From: Exophiala sp. HKRS030
Taxonomy: Eukaryota > Ascomycota > Eurotiomycetes > Chaetothyriales > Herpotrichiellaceae
Assembly (NCBI GenBank): GCA_023897205.1
Contig: JAHWDD010000006.1
Span: 2,852,001 to 2,916,000, forward strand
Direction of reading: 5' to 3'
DNA length: 64,000 nt
Position 1 is the stretch's first letter. The number at the start of each line of letters is the position of its first letter. The notes under the pieces were generated by a model that worked only from the letters and a program-made list of their open reading frames with translations, did no database searches and was not told the origin of the DNA. Positions 1 through 10,270 of this stretch are shown here, piece by piece. The position numbers and the translations under genes were made by a program.

Positions 1-342
1 CTATACTTGCGTCATCTAGCATATCAGCCATGTGCTTTAGTCTCGTGACTTATCGGTGCGGCCACACGCGAAAGTCATATGCATTGGACTGCAAATGCGA
101 GAAGCAACGGAGCTGTGGTCCTTCAAGTTTTAGATGCAGCGATCATTGTCCAGGATAACTCTGGATCAATGTACTCGAATCAATGCATGATGTCACGAAA
201 GTTATGAAAACGATTTTTTTGTACAGGAACAGCACTGGTGGCTTGTATTTCCTAGGGAAACGGGAGGAGGATTTCATTTCTGGGATAGAATAGACCATTC
301 TCTTACTTACGGGGGATGCATTACACTTGAAGGACACTGTCC
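1..342. other. Left edge, no gene seen
   Basis: This is the 3' flank of the leftward dehydrogenase gene. I see no coding sequence with family resemblance, no RNA gene and no repeat. A 67-codon open frame on the minus strand has no recognisable features. Confidence 0.6.
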
Positions 343-1290
343 TCATTTCCTCAGGATCAAGGAATGGATCCGACTGATACCTGCATCGGCACCGTACAAC
401 ACCACAACCTTCTCCATCAACCCTGCAAAATACCCCAGGCTATCACCGTCGACAAGCTCCTCCTCACAACCACGAAGGATATTCTGGACCGCAATGCGCT
501 GCATCTCCATTGGATTGCCGAAGTTATTGTCCAGGTCACCGTCATCGATAGCACCAGCGACATGTTCATTATACGGGACCAGTGCCAGGAGAAGTGGATT
601 GAAGTATTCGGCCACGACTTTCCGCAACGAAGGTTTCTCTGTCCCATTACTGCTCTCGATGCCTTGGCCCAGGCGGTCAAGCTGCCTCTGGATCAGAGCT
701 AGAGCTGTCAAGACACCAGAAAACATGCCATACATGCCGGCCAGAAGCGCGAGGTCGAAACTCGCTGCAGCCCCAACGTCAGAGCCTTTATACTGCGGTG
801 CACCAATGACACGCAGAAGATGTTCAACGCCGGAACTCGCAAACCGATCTTCGTCTTCGCCGCTCGCCAGGACGATTGCCACGTCGCTCCCGACGTTCTG
901 AGGAGTCACCATGATGCCACCATCGAAATACATAGCCGCCCCGTGCCCGCCAGCCCATGCTGCCATGTCTCGTGCATCCTGTGGCGTTCCGTTGGTCAGA
1001 TTGACCAGAACCTTGTCGACGAGCATCCCACTGCTCACGAGAGGCTGGACGATCTGGTAGATGTTGCTATAGTCGAGGACACAGAAGACGACGATGGCGT
1101 TTGCAGCGAATGCTTTAGCTAAATCTGGCTCGAACATCGCGCCGGATTTCACGATGGACGCAACGGATGCTCTCGAAGCCGTGCGATTCCAGACAGTCAA
1201 TTGGCGTCCGGCTTTCAGAAAGGCGTGCCCGATTGCCACGCCCATGTTGCCCAGCCCGATGAGGGTGATGGCATGGTTAGACGGTGCCAT
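343..1290 (-). CDS. NAD(P)-dependent 6PGDH/imine-reductase-like dehydrogenase
   Basis: Single-exon protein of 315 aa. It begins with a Rossmann fold whose glycine motif GLGNMG (residues 12-17) is typical of the beta-hydroxyacid dehydrogenase / 6-phosphogluconate dehydrogenase family. An NRT motif follows at residues 35-37; an Arg after the second strand usually favours NADP(H). The N-terminal domain runs to about residue 165. The all-helical C-terminal half, with the stretch FDLALLAGMYGMFSG, resembles imine-reductase-like members, which dimerise through this domain. The family reduces imines or 3-hydroxyacid-type substrates; the substrate here cannot be read from the sequence. The start ATG directly precedes the Rossmann strand, so the protein is probably cytosolic. 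It could also be annotated as a 3-hydroxyisobutyrate dehydrogenase-like protein. The family call is firm; the reaction is not. Confidence 0.85.
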   Translation of the reverse strand: MAPSNHAITLIGLGNMGVAIGHAFLKAGRQLTVWNRTASRASVASIVKSGAMFEPDLAKAFAANAIVVFCVLDYSNIYQIVQPLVSSGMLVDKVLVNLTNGTPQDARDMAAWAGGHGAAMYFDGGIMVTPQNVGSDVAIVLASGEDEDRFASSGVEHLLRVIGAPQYKGSDVGAAASFDLALLAGMYGMFSGVLTALALIQRQLDRLGQGIESSNGTEKPSLRKVVAEYFNPLLLALVPYNEHVAGAIDDGDLDNNFGNPMEMQRIAVQNILRGCEEELVDGDSLGYFAGLMEKVVVLYGADAGISRIHSLILRK

Positions 1291-2258
1291 TTTGTGGAGC
1301 GTGCTGTACTCTTTAAAAACAAGTCAGAGACAGAATGGTCTTTTGATAACCATAGATTTCCCAAGAGGCTACAATATTATATAGATTTTTTACCATCGCA
1401 TGCTTCCACGACCATAGTTGTCTGTTTCCCATTCAGTTTCGCGTTGTGCACGATCCCAATAGGATACCGCTGTGCTTCGAACCCTGGCATGTATCCCACC
1501 TCGTCGACTTCCCACTTTCTTACCAAGATGTTTGTGTATCTCGTGAAGTCCTTTATAAGCGCCAAGTAGGATACCAAGCGTTTCTCCCGAAACCATCTGA
1601 AAAAATCGAGTGTGTCCCATGATGTCTGCGAAGAGTATCCTATGCTGAATAATTGGAATGCAAGACATAAAGCCATCGTGTGTCTCTAACCCGGGCTTGG
1701 CAGCTATCTCGGGCTTCGACGTCGCAGTTGCGGAACGAAGCTCGCTCCGCAAACTATAGCCGTTGGCTAGCGGAGGATCGACGTACTCGTATCCCCATCA
1801 TTGATTGAAGACAGGACGCCCTATAGGTGGAAAGGAGCGTCGAAGCCCGGTGTCGAAGGCACAACTCCTCATGATCATTGATCGCCTGGTTTGGAAATAT
1901 CAGATGCAAATGTTATACGCCTCTACAGAATCCAGGAGATATGAGAGCGGGTATGGTTCGGTAACGAGATACTCAACCTTCACGAGAGCTTTGCTTCGCG
2001 TATGCATCGTGGGAAATGAAATAGTAAGAATTTAGTGACGTAGAGAAAGGTTATCGTTCGGGGGGATAGCCCTCGGCACAGCCCTCGCGCTTCCCCTCAC
2101 AAGACATAAAGGACATACATAAAAGCAGCAGAGTCAACCAGTCTACTCCTCTATATAGACATCAAAACCTGTGTCAAATAGCGCAAGGATTAGCTACGCC
2201 CGCAAGGACAGGAGACAAGGAAGAAGGTGAATTCTCCTCTCCAAGACCAATTTCGACC
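1291..2258. other. Divergent intergenic region between the dehydrogenase and the GST-like gene
   Basis: About 970 bp shared upstream by two divergent genes. Two overlapping minus-strand open frames (1377-1676 and 1390-1752) read weakly protein-like and could be joined by a 40-nt intron or a frameshift. I recognise no family and the longer frame has no ATG at its head, so I do not call a gene. A 25-bp near-perfect inverted repeat sits at 1728-1752. A TATA-like TATATAG lies at about 2152-2158, some 100 bp upstream of the GST-like ATG. Confidence 0.5.
1728..1752. repeat. 25-bp imperfect palindrome
   Basis: The arms TTGCGGA (1728-1734) and TCCGCAA (1746-1752) are perfect complements. The inner bases continue the pairing with two mismatches around an AGCT centre, giving about 10 of 12 pairs. 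It could form a hairpin or act as a dimeric protein-binding site in the shared promoter. Function unknown. Confidence 0.5.
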
Positions 2259-3086
2259 ATGGCAGAACCCAAAACACCAGACCTTTTTCTATGGGATCAT
2301 CCTGTCTCCTCGTATGCGCAAAAGATTCGCATTGCGCTACGCGAGAAGAACATCGCTTTCCAATTCCAGACACCCAAGGGCATTGGCACGGGCATCGCAT
2401 CATCCACGGATCCAAATTTCTGGAGATCCAATAACCGCATCGAAGTACCCGTGCTGATCGACGGCGACGTCAAGATCTTCGACTCGACCATCATCCTCGA
2501 ATACATCGAGGATAAATGGCCCGAACCGGCATTCCTGCCACCGCCCAATCAAGCGGCTGCTCGCGCCAAGGCGCGCATGATCGAGGAGGTGTGCGATACG
2601 CAGTACGAGGCTATCAATTGGGGCATAGGAGAGATCGATTGGTTCAAGCGCGCAGAGGGAGACGTCGCGGACAAGTTGAAAGCTCAGGCCGCGCATCAGA
2701 CCAAGCAGATCCAAGCGTGGTTGGAGGAGCAACTGGGCTCCGATGAGTGGTTTGGAGGTGATGGCTTTGGATGGGCGGATGTGTGCGCGGCGCCGATTGT
2801 GAATCGCTCCGTTTCTTACGGCATGGGTCCTGTGCCGGGAAGTGCGCTGGCGAAATGGCATGCACGGCTCATTCAACGCTCCGCGATACAGGAGACTTTC
2901 AAGGAGTTTGAGGCGGCCTTGAAGGGAACATCCGGATTTGCTGAGGTTTTGAAAAAGGGCCTCTTGAAACGAGAGTATAGAGATCATCGCCTCGAGTGGA
3001 TGATCAAATCTGGTGGAATCGATATCGTGGTCGATGGGTTGAAGAATGATAATATTCGTTTCTCATGGCCTAATCCTCTGCCTTGA
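2259..3086 (+). CDS. Glutathione S-transferase-like protein
   Basis: Single-exon protein of 275 aa. The N-terminal thioredoxin-like GST domain (about residues 5-88) has the signature order SSYAQKIRIAL, the cis-Pro region EVPVLIDG and the glutathione-binding segment DSTIILEYI. A helical GST C-terminal domain follows to about residue 220, and a roughly 50-residue tail extends beyond the usual GST length. Such proteins conjugate glutathione to electrophiles or reduce small disulfides in the cytosol; the substrate is not predictable. The ATG at 2259 sits in the context CCATGG. The gene is divergent from the dehydrogenase upstream and convergent with the BSD gene downstream. It is not obviously part of a cluster. 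Confidence 0.85.
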   Translation: MAEPKTPDLFLWDHPVSSYAQKIRIALREKNIAFQFQTPKGIGTGIASSTDPNFWRSNNRIEVPVLIDGDVKIFDSTIILEYIEDKWPEPAFLPPPNQAAARAKARMIEEVCDTQYEAINWGIGEIDWFKRAEGDVADKLKAQAAHQTKQIQAWLEEQLGSDEWFGGDGFGWADVCAAPIVNRSVSYGMGPVPGSALAKWHARLIQRSAIQETFKEFEAALKGTSGFAEVLKKGLLKREYRDHRLEWMIKSGGIDIVVDGLKNDNIRFSWPNPLP

Positions 3087-3317
3087 GAAACTGGGCTTTG
3101 ATTGGTAATTGGCGACACTGATAGACAACTATATCTAGACTTGTGCGGTGAATCCAGACAGAATTAGATAAGCCCCTTTGGGGGACGGCAGATATATGAG
3201 GGAATTGCCAATACGTGTCAAAGCAAAATTCAAGAGTCGGGAAACTGATGCTTGTTTGGCGCGAGGGAAATCTTGATTGCATTCATGTACAAGTTGACGG
3301 TGTGTTCCAGTCCATAA

Positions 3318-4677
3318 CTACTCCCAATCTTCTTCGTCACTCTCGTCGTTTCTAGCAGGAGACTTGCCCACATCGTCTTTCGGACTTCCAGGGGCACGGC
3401 TGGTTGCTCCGCTGACAAGATCATGGCTAGCATCGCTGTCCGCCACTGATTTTTCGTCATGTGATCTACGTGATGCTGCTTCTGGTTTCAGTGATGTTGC
3501 ATCGGTAATCGAATGAGGGGTCTGATGCACAGTCGCAGAAGAGTCGTTCGTGTTTTGTGCCAAAAGCACTTTCGGTGCGTGATCCACACCTTGCTTGGGT
3601 TGTGGAGTGGTTGAGGATCGTTCATCATCGCTATCCTCATCCCACCCTACCTCTTCGGTATCGTCTGTAGAAGCTATAATGAAGCCTTGTCAGCAAAAGT
3701 CATCAGGCTAAAAGGGTCCTTATTTGTGCAGTACCTTTCAATAACTCCTTCCTCTTCTCCTCTTGTACTTCGACAACATGTCTCAAGAAGTAGTATCTCG
3801 TCCAGAAATCTTTATAGACCACCTGTTCTGGAACAAGTTGCTCCATTGAGCTCCTAAGTTCTTTGTATTGATCCAGATCTTCGGCAATGTTTGTCGTCTT
3901 TTGGTCAATATCAAATTCTGCCTTGAAGTCACTCCACTGATTCCCTGCACCACTGGGATCCTGCGTGAAGCTCGTGGGTGTAGTGTGAATGACGTGAAGT
4001 TGAGCGTCGAATCTGCTCGTGTGAATGACCCTCTTGCCCGTTGATGTATCCTTGCTTTCGAAGAGAACCTCGCCTGATTGACGGTCATCCTCAGGTGCGG
4101 TAACCGACACGGCGTCACGCAGAAAATTCCTGATGTTTGTGCCAAACTTCAACAGTGCTTCGTCCGCTGCATCTTCGGCCTTTTGCACTTCCTTCAGTCT
4201 TTTGGCAGCTTCGCTTTTAAATCGTTCCAGAAATGTTTCTGTTTCCTGAAGATCTTTGTTGTCCGATTTCTGACCTTCAGATGTTGTGGTGGTGTCAATA
4301 GTTGCCGCCCCCTCCCCTCCATGAGTTTTGGACTCTTCTGCACCGAACCCGAGTCCTTTGAATCCCTTTGTTCGCAGAGCTTCCACTTCGCTTGCGACTT
4401 CTTTTGCCTCCTTTCTTGCTTCCTCGTAGTAGGTTTCGCCTTGCTTCCTCACATTGCCCCAAAACCCACCTAGAGTAGCGGCCCACGGCGACTGCTGAAA
4501 GGTCTTGAACGTCTCTTGAAATTCGCTTTGTAGACTCTGTCTTGGAGAGGATGGCTTTGCTCTAGGGGTTGAGGGGTCACCGCCGGAGGTTGCGTTGGGG
4601 TTTCCAGGGGTGGGTGTGGTCGCACGATCACCTGGAGTGTATGTCTGCTCGGCTATGTGATCATAAGCAAAATCCAT
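3318..4677 (-). CDS. BSD-domain-containing protein
   Basis: Two exons, 3735-4677 and 3318-3673, separated by a 61-nt intron (3674-3734) with donor GTACTG, a CTGAC branch motif and acceptor ATAG. The product is about 432 aa. After a low-complexity Pro/Thr/Ser N-terminus comes a conserved helical segment (FQETFKTFQQSPWA), then a charged region. The BSD domain lies at about residues 240-300 and ends in the characteristic FWTRYYF, where the Phe-Trp pair is the family hallmark. The C-terminal 115 residues are acidic and disordered and end in EEDWE, as in the yeast Dos2-like branch of BSD proteins. BSD domains occur in TFIIH p62, synapse-associated proteins and Dos2-like proteins. The molecular role is not established, but the domain call is strong. 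Confidence 0.85.
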
Positions 4678-5315
4678 GTTTGGGTGACAGTCAAGGGATA
4701 GGTGATGTTATCGCGGTTAAGGGATGGCTTCGTTGAGCGGCTGGGGTAGTGGACTAAGATGCAACAGGTGCACGCTTGAAGACAATTGGAGGACTTATGC
4801 CTCGACGAAGGATTGATAAGTTTAGGAATAGTAGCAGGGATTTCCAGAAAACCACCAACTTAAACTACAGCCTTCAACTCAGGAGTCGGGGACAGTTGTT
4901 GTTGTTGGAGAGACGATCGAGCACCCCGTATTCATGAAGGATGTCATGCGTCAGTTATCTCTGTGCACGTGACTATAGCTGAAGGGCCGAGGCTGAGACC
5001 CTGCCTGGTAGCCTTACAGTCTTGTAGGTGGCTGGCCACACCGCACGGCACCAAATCATCAGTGTTCCCATCTTAATGTCACCACGTCGCATTCTGGGTT
5101 ATAGTCCGACGTGGGTAATGTCCATCCGGGTCTGGGAGATTTCACTGTCTTTTGTTGACTGCGTGAGTCAAACTTGCATTAAGTTGATATGGTCTGGTAG
5201 CCTTTCGAATCTATAGGTTGGGAGAAATATGCCCAACATTGGGTTCACATTCTATCTCTGTCTTTCAGAGAGCCTTGTTTTTGTCTCTATAGCCATTGTG
5301 ATAGAGCATAAAAAT
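4678..5315. other. Intergenic region between two leftward genes
   Basis: About 640 bp forming the promoter of the BSD gene and the 3' flank of the transporter. Only a short open frame without features is present (5028-5216). No RNA gene or repeat seen. Confidence 0.55.
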
Positions 5316-7315
5316 CTATAGCTTCCTCTCTCTTAGCGTGAGTCCCGCTAGAAGGGCCAAAAAAGCAAAAGTCAGGGACAAGGCTGGGAGACTATCAGTA
5401 ACGGGTGACAAACTTTGGGATTGGCAATCTACCATAGGTACACCTCAAACTGTCAATGTATGCCTCAATAACGATGGTCCTGATGTTGTCTGGGAATTTT
5501 CGGATAATCTCAATGCTTGATATTGCATCCTCGATGATCTTTATACACCTGGTCAGCACACGTTCTAGAAACCCCTTCCGATTTGGTTCATTACCTGTTC
5601 TTTGTGCTTGAAGCCAGCCAGGCCGATATTCAGCAAATAACGCAATTGCGTATGGACCACAGTCTGTGATGCTTGAACACCCAAGAGCAAGAATATTGTC
5701 CCAGCGAGATAATGCGCGGTACCTGCAATAGCAATCTCACTATGATCCAGACTTGCTGCAAGATGAACAAATGTGGTTGATTGTAAGGTGCCAGCTCCAA
5801 ACCCGCCAAAGAAGATATAGAGCCCCTCAGCCCAACCGGTCTGACCCCTCCATCTGATTATCAGCAATAGATAGCCAAGTGAAGCAGATAGGCTTCCAAT
5901 CGTTGTCAGGGTCTTATAGCGGCCAGTCTTCATGATGACCGCCCCAGAAATGAGTCCAGCCGTCGCATTTCCAACCACGGCCGGTACTAGATGTAAGCCT
6001 GCGACTGTGACTGAAGCACCTGTGACTATCTGAAAGTACACTGGCACAGAGAACATAATACCGAATTGTGCGGCCATTTGAAGACCTCCGACAAGATAAG
6101 GTGTGAAAACATCTCGTCTCGTAATCAATTCGATGGGAAGGATCGGTTCTCGAGCGCAGCGGCGTTCATAAAAGTAAAAGATTGTCGTGAGTACAACGAA
6201 GACGATCGTTGAGATGAAAATATGCACCGAACCTGCACCGTTACTCAAAAAATCTAGGCTTAGCAAAAATCCGCTAATTGCTCCTGCGAGGAGAAGCGCT
6301 CCAACAAAATCCACTCTGCGGATTTTCTGTCTCAATGGCTGATCTGTGCCTTGTTCGTCTTTATTCGTATGCGCGGGATTTTCCATAGGATCAATACAAG
6401 AGCGAGGAGTGTAGGCGGAACTTGACCAAGGAACGACCATCTCCATCCAATGGTATCTGCAAGTGCACCACCAATGGGACCTCCAATCGATCGCCCAAAA
6501 GTGGCTGCAATATTGACATAGCTTCTCCAGGCCGCAACGCTTCGGACAGGCACCATATCTAGAAAGTTAGTGCTGCTTGTCAACCGAAGAATGATTCAGC
6601 ATACCAGCAATGATAATTGAAACCAAAGCCGTCATTCCTGAACCGCCAACACCTGATATGGCTCGCCCAGCAAGGACATGCCAGAATTCAGTCCCAATGC
6701 CACTTGATAATAGTCAATGTAGATAAGACATAGTAAGGTGAAGAGAACGCAAACCATATTAGAAGTCCTATGGCAAAAAGGGTATATGCCACCGCTAGGT
6801 TACTCTTCCGGCCGAAGATATCTGAGAGTTTCCCATACTGTAGCCGTGTCAGCGTCCAGCGCATTTGCGGACTTCAACAGAAAGTCATATACCAAGGACT
6901 GAGTGGCGCCGCCTGCTAGCATGAAACTCGTGAGAAGCCATGATGCCGCAGACAGAGCATGGAATTCCGAAGCGATATTTTGATTTGTTGCAACGACGAT
7001 AGACCCGTCAGCGTTGCCGATGAGTACACCTTTGAGGTCAGCCGATGGGTTGCTGTCGTATGGACCCTTCTTACCAATCAATAGAATCGGTATCACCGTC
7101 CATATAGCCCAATTATTAGAAGGGGGCGACGAGGCTGGATGCTCCTGGTGATGTGGTGGCTGTGAATTGACTGACGAATATCGTCGAAGTGATGCGCCGG
7201 ATTTTTGGTATGGTTTTGATACGGTGGAGGCTTCGACATCTGAACCGTCAATTGCTTCCTCATCTTGTGTCACTTCATTCGCGAGCAAATGACTTCTCTC
7301 GTCGACTGCAGCCAT
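5316..7315 (-). CDS. 14-TM DHA2/Vba-like MFS transporter with two frame breaks
   Basis: Six exons: 7075-7315, 6893-7029, 6755-6837, 6605-6702, 5444-6558 and 5316-5391. The introns are 45-61 nt with GT-AG ends. The restored protein is about 583 aa with roughly 14 hydrophobic helices. It has the MFS loop motif GKLSDIFGRK after TM2 and a second WRW-containing repeat half (IGWRWSFLGQ), as in the DHA2 drug:H+ / vacuolar basic amino-acid transporter (Vba) group. The soluble N-terminus carries an acidic dileucine signal ERSHLL (residues 6-11), of the type used by AP-3 for vacuolar sorting. Two one-base losses interrupt the frame, at an A run (T4 on the plus strand, 6379-6382) and a G run (C4, 5572-5575). 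Adding one base at each gives an uninterrupted family-like protein ending in LRERKL. Transported substrate unknown; vacuolar basic amino acids are one possibility. Confidence 0.8.
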
Positions 7316-7656
7316 GACTTAAGTTGGTTGCGACATAAGCGTGAAATGGTAGGAGAATAGTCACGAGGGACATTATAGACCTCTACGGTCCCTAACCTCT
7401 GATCTCTTATCGTCCGTTTCGCTTAGGCCCCGATCGTATCCACCGTCGAAGATTTTCTTGTGAGTCAGTCAATCTAGCGAACGAATCTTGCGCAAGGTTA
7501 AGCCCTGGTCACGCAATCGCCTCTAATGGTTCTTCTGGTTGGTTCATTCCCATGCCATATGTTCAACCAATCACCACCTTCTCATGATGTTGATATACTC
7601 GGTGGATGGCATCAGCATCCTCTGGAGCTTCATTTTTCATTCATCCTAGCATCAAG
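7316..7656. promoter_or_regulatory. Shared divergent promoter, transporter and sulfatase
   Basis: 341 bp separate the start codons of the leftward DHA2 transporter and the rightward sulfatase. No recognised operator was identified. The head-to-head layout allows co-regulation, but this is inference. An upstream in-frame ATG for the sulfatase exists at 7606. Confidence 0.4.
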
Positions 7657-9643
7657 ATGGCGCCGTGGTACCAAGCTCTTGCGGCTCTGGGCTTCTTTTG
7701 CTCCAATATTGTGGCATCGACGTCGAATGTTGATCAGACCATCATTGATCATGGCGCATCGTCTACAAAGGCCAGCGCGAAACCCAATGTGGTCTTCATT
7801 TTGACCGATGATCAAGATTTGCATCTAGATTCTTTGTCTTATATGCCGCTACTCAAGCATCACTTACTAGATCAAGGTACTTTCTTTCGTCGGCACTATT
7901 GTACCATTGCGCTATGCTGTCCATCCCGTGTAAGCCTGTGGACCGGAAAAGCAGCACACAACACCAATGTTACTGATGTCAATCCCCCGTATGGTCAGTC
8001 AGCCCTCGATATCTCATTTAGCGAAAGGTGTCGAGATACTGATTAGGGATTAGGCGGATATCCCAAGTTTATCAGTCAGGGATTCAACGAAGCATGGCTA
8101 CCGGTTTGGCTTCAGGATGCTGGCTATAACACATACTATACTGGGAAGCTATTCAACGCCCATACGGTTGTCAACTACGGTTCACCCTATCCTGCTGGCT
8201 TCACGGAATCTTCCTTCTTGCTAGATCCGTTCACATATCAATATAGAAATAGCACTTTCCAGACCAACAAGGATGCTCCAGTCAGCCACGAAGGCGAGTA
8301 TTCTACAGACGTGTTAGCTAACAAGTCGTACGGTTTTCTGGATGCCGCCATTGCGGACGACAAACCTTTCTTCCTCACTATTGCAAGCAATGCCCCCACT
8401 CAAATGTGGCATTTAGAGGCAATTTCTTTGATGGTAACATCACCGAGGACACAATAGTGACTTCTCCACCCATTCCTGCCGACAGACATAAACACTTGTT
8501 TCACGATGCGACAATACCCAGAACACCGAACTTCAATCCAGATGAGGTGAGTAAACTTATGTTTGAGTGTTATCTTGCTTACGAATTTGTAGCCAAGCGG
8601 TGTTTCCTGGATAGCAACCTTGCCAAAGCAAGGGAAGAAGGAAGTTGACTTCAATGACCACTTTTATCGGAATCGGTTGAGAGCTTTACAGGCCGTTGAT
8701 GAAATCATCGATGGTGTTGTGAAACGTCTGTCTGATCACGGAATACTTGACAACACATACATCTTCTACTCCAGTGATAATGGATATCACATCGGCCAGC
8801 ATCGGCTTGGACCTGGCAAGGAATGTGGATTCGAAGAGGACATCAATATCCCACTCATCGTGAGAGGACCTGGCGTTCCCAAAGGGAAAGTCAGTGATAT
8901 AGTCACAACTCATACAGATCTGGCGCCCACCTTTCTCTCATTAGCAGGAGGCATCATTCGAGCAGATTTTGATGGAGTCGCTATTCCGCTTGATGCCGCT
9001 GGCCTTTCCGATGCCAAGAAAACTCGCCATGAGCATGTGAACGTTGAATACTGGGGATTTGCCTTGAATGAAGGCGATTATGGTCAAGTTTTGTTCGAGA
9101 ACAACACATACAAAGCATTGAGGATCATTGGCAATGGCTACAATTTCTACTACAGTGTCTGGTGTAGTGGAGAACATCAGCTTTATGACCTGATTGTAAG
9201 TCATATATGCAACCTTCGTGCTCGCGTGGCAAAGCTGATGAACAACACAGAACGATCCTTACGAATTGGAAAACCTCTGGCGGAAGAATCACTCCTCTCT
9301 GATTTCGTTCCCCTTCGCAGAGGTCACAACCAGAGTCAAACCTGTCAAGCTAGGCACATTAATCTCTCGTCTCGACTCACTTCTTCTCGTTCTCAAAACT
9401 TGCAAAGCAAGAGAGTGCACACATCCTTGGGAAGTTTTACATCCAGCAGGAAATGTTCAGAATCTATACGATGCCTTAAATCCACGGTTTGACGACTTTT
9501 ACGAGATACAACAGGAGAGAGTGAGCTTTTCCAAGTGCGAAAAAGGATATATCTTGGAAAGTGAGGGTCCTATCGGGGCCAAGGCATATTCTATCGCAGA
9601 CATCGGCATTCGAGGTGGAAGTCTGTGGCACGAGCTCGTGTAG
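7657..9643 (+). CDS. Secreted arylsulfatase (type I sulfatase), one frame break
   Basis: Four exons: 7657-7993, 8054-8546, 8593-9195 and 9251-9643; introns of 60, 46 and 55 nt. The restored protein is about 608 aa. The chosen ATG (context AAGATGG) puts a signal peptide at residues 1-21 (hydrophobic ALAALGFF, then NIVAST). The metal-binding aspartates are in LTDDQD (about 50-54). The sulfatase signature C-C-P-S-R is at 87-91, so Cys87 is the residue converted to formylglycine. The second signature region, with GKLFNAHT, and the late metal site SSDNGYHIGQHR are present. It hydrolyses sulfate esters outside the cell or in the secretory system, typically for sulfur scavenging; the natural substrate is unknown. 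One base is missing at the AAA run 8402-8404, where the text switches frame inside a conserved stretch. The gene is head-to-head with a DHA2 transporter. Confidence 0.85.
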
Positions 9644-10270
9644 GTCATCTGAGAGCAGTGTATTCAGTGGTCCAAGACGATTCGTGAGTCGTCTCAACAG
9701 ACATGGTGCTAGCCAAATTATAGATCTTGACACGGTTCATCGTTCATGAACTACCTTCAAGCATGATAGATGGCATGATTGTAACCCAGATGCCAAGCTC
9801 GGAGTCAAATTACTTTGATCAACGAGCAAATTTTCGGACAACATCATATGCCACGAGAAGATTGCTTGTGATACTGTTAGGTCTTGAGTTGAATAGATCG
9901 GCCGCTGATGCCACGATCTCTCTTCGTGAGAATTTATTGAAACCTCAGGATGATTACAGGAGACTTGCCTTCATGTTGTAAGACATTTACCTGGTTGTTC
10001 CCTCGGACTAGTTGTAGGACATGAACTCACTGATTCAATAAGGAGGTCATTATCTTGGCCCGCATGGGCAGAACTCCAACTCCGCACTTCCACCAACGAG
10101 GTTCTATGGCTTGGCACGCTAATGCGCTTTAGGGAAGATGTCAACAAACGCATTTCTCCAACAACATCCCCCCCCACGCTACCCTCATGTTTTGAGCTAG
10201 TCGTCGACACTTTCTATTCTCTTGCACCAAAGCATTCTACCATAGCGCATTGAATGACATCACATTCCAA
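9644..10270. other. Intergenic region
   Basis: About 630 bp between two rightward genes. An 84-codon open frame (9727-9981) has no recognisable motif and starts without an ATG context. A CCCCCCC-type run lies near 10169. No RNA gene seen. Confidence 0.5.

Noticed and set aside
1377..1752. Small gene on the minus strand
   Set aside because: Two overlapping frames could be joined by a 40-nt intron, but there is no ATG at the head of the longer frame, no branch site and no recognisable family.
5400..6450. DHA2 transporter as a pseudogene
   Set aside because: All splice sites are canonical and two one-base run corrections give a complete protein with its normal C-terminus, matching the error pattern in essential genes nearby.
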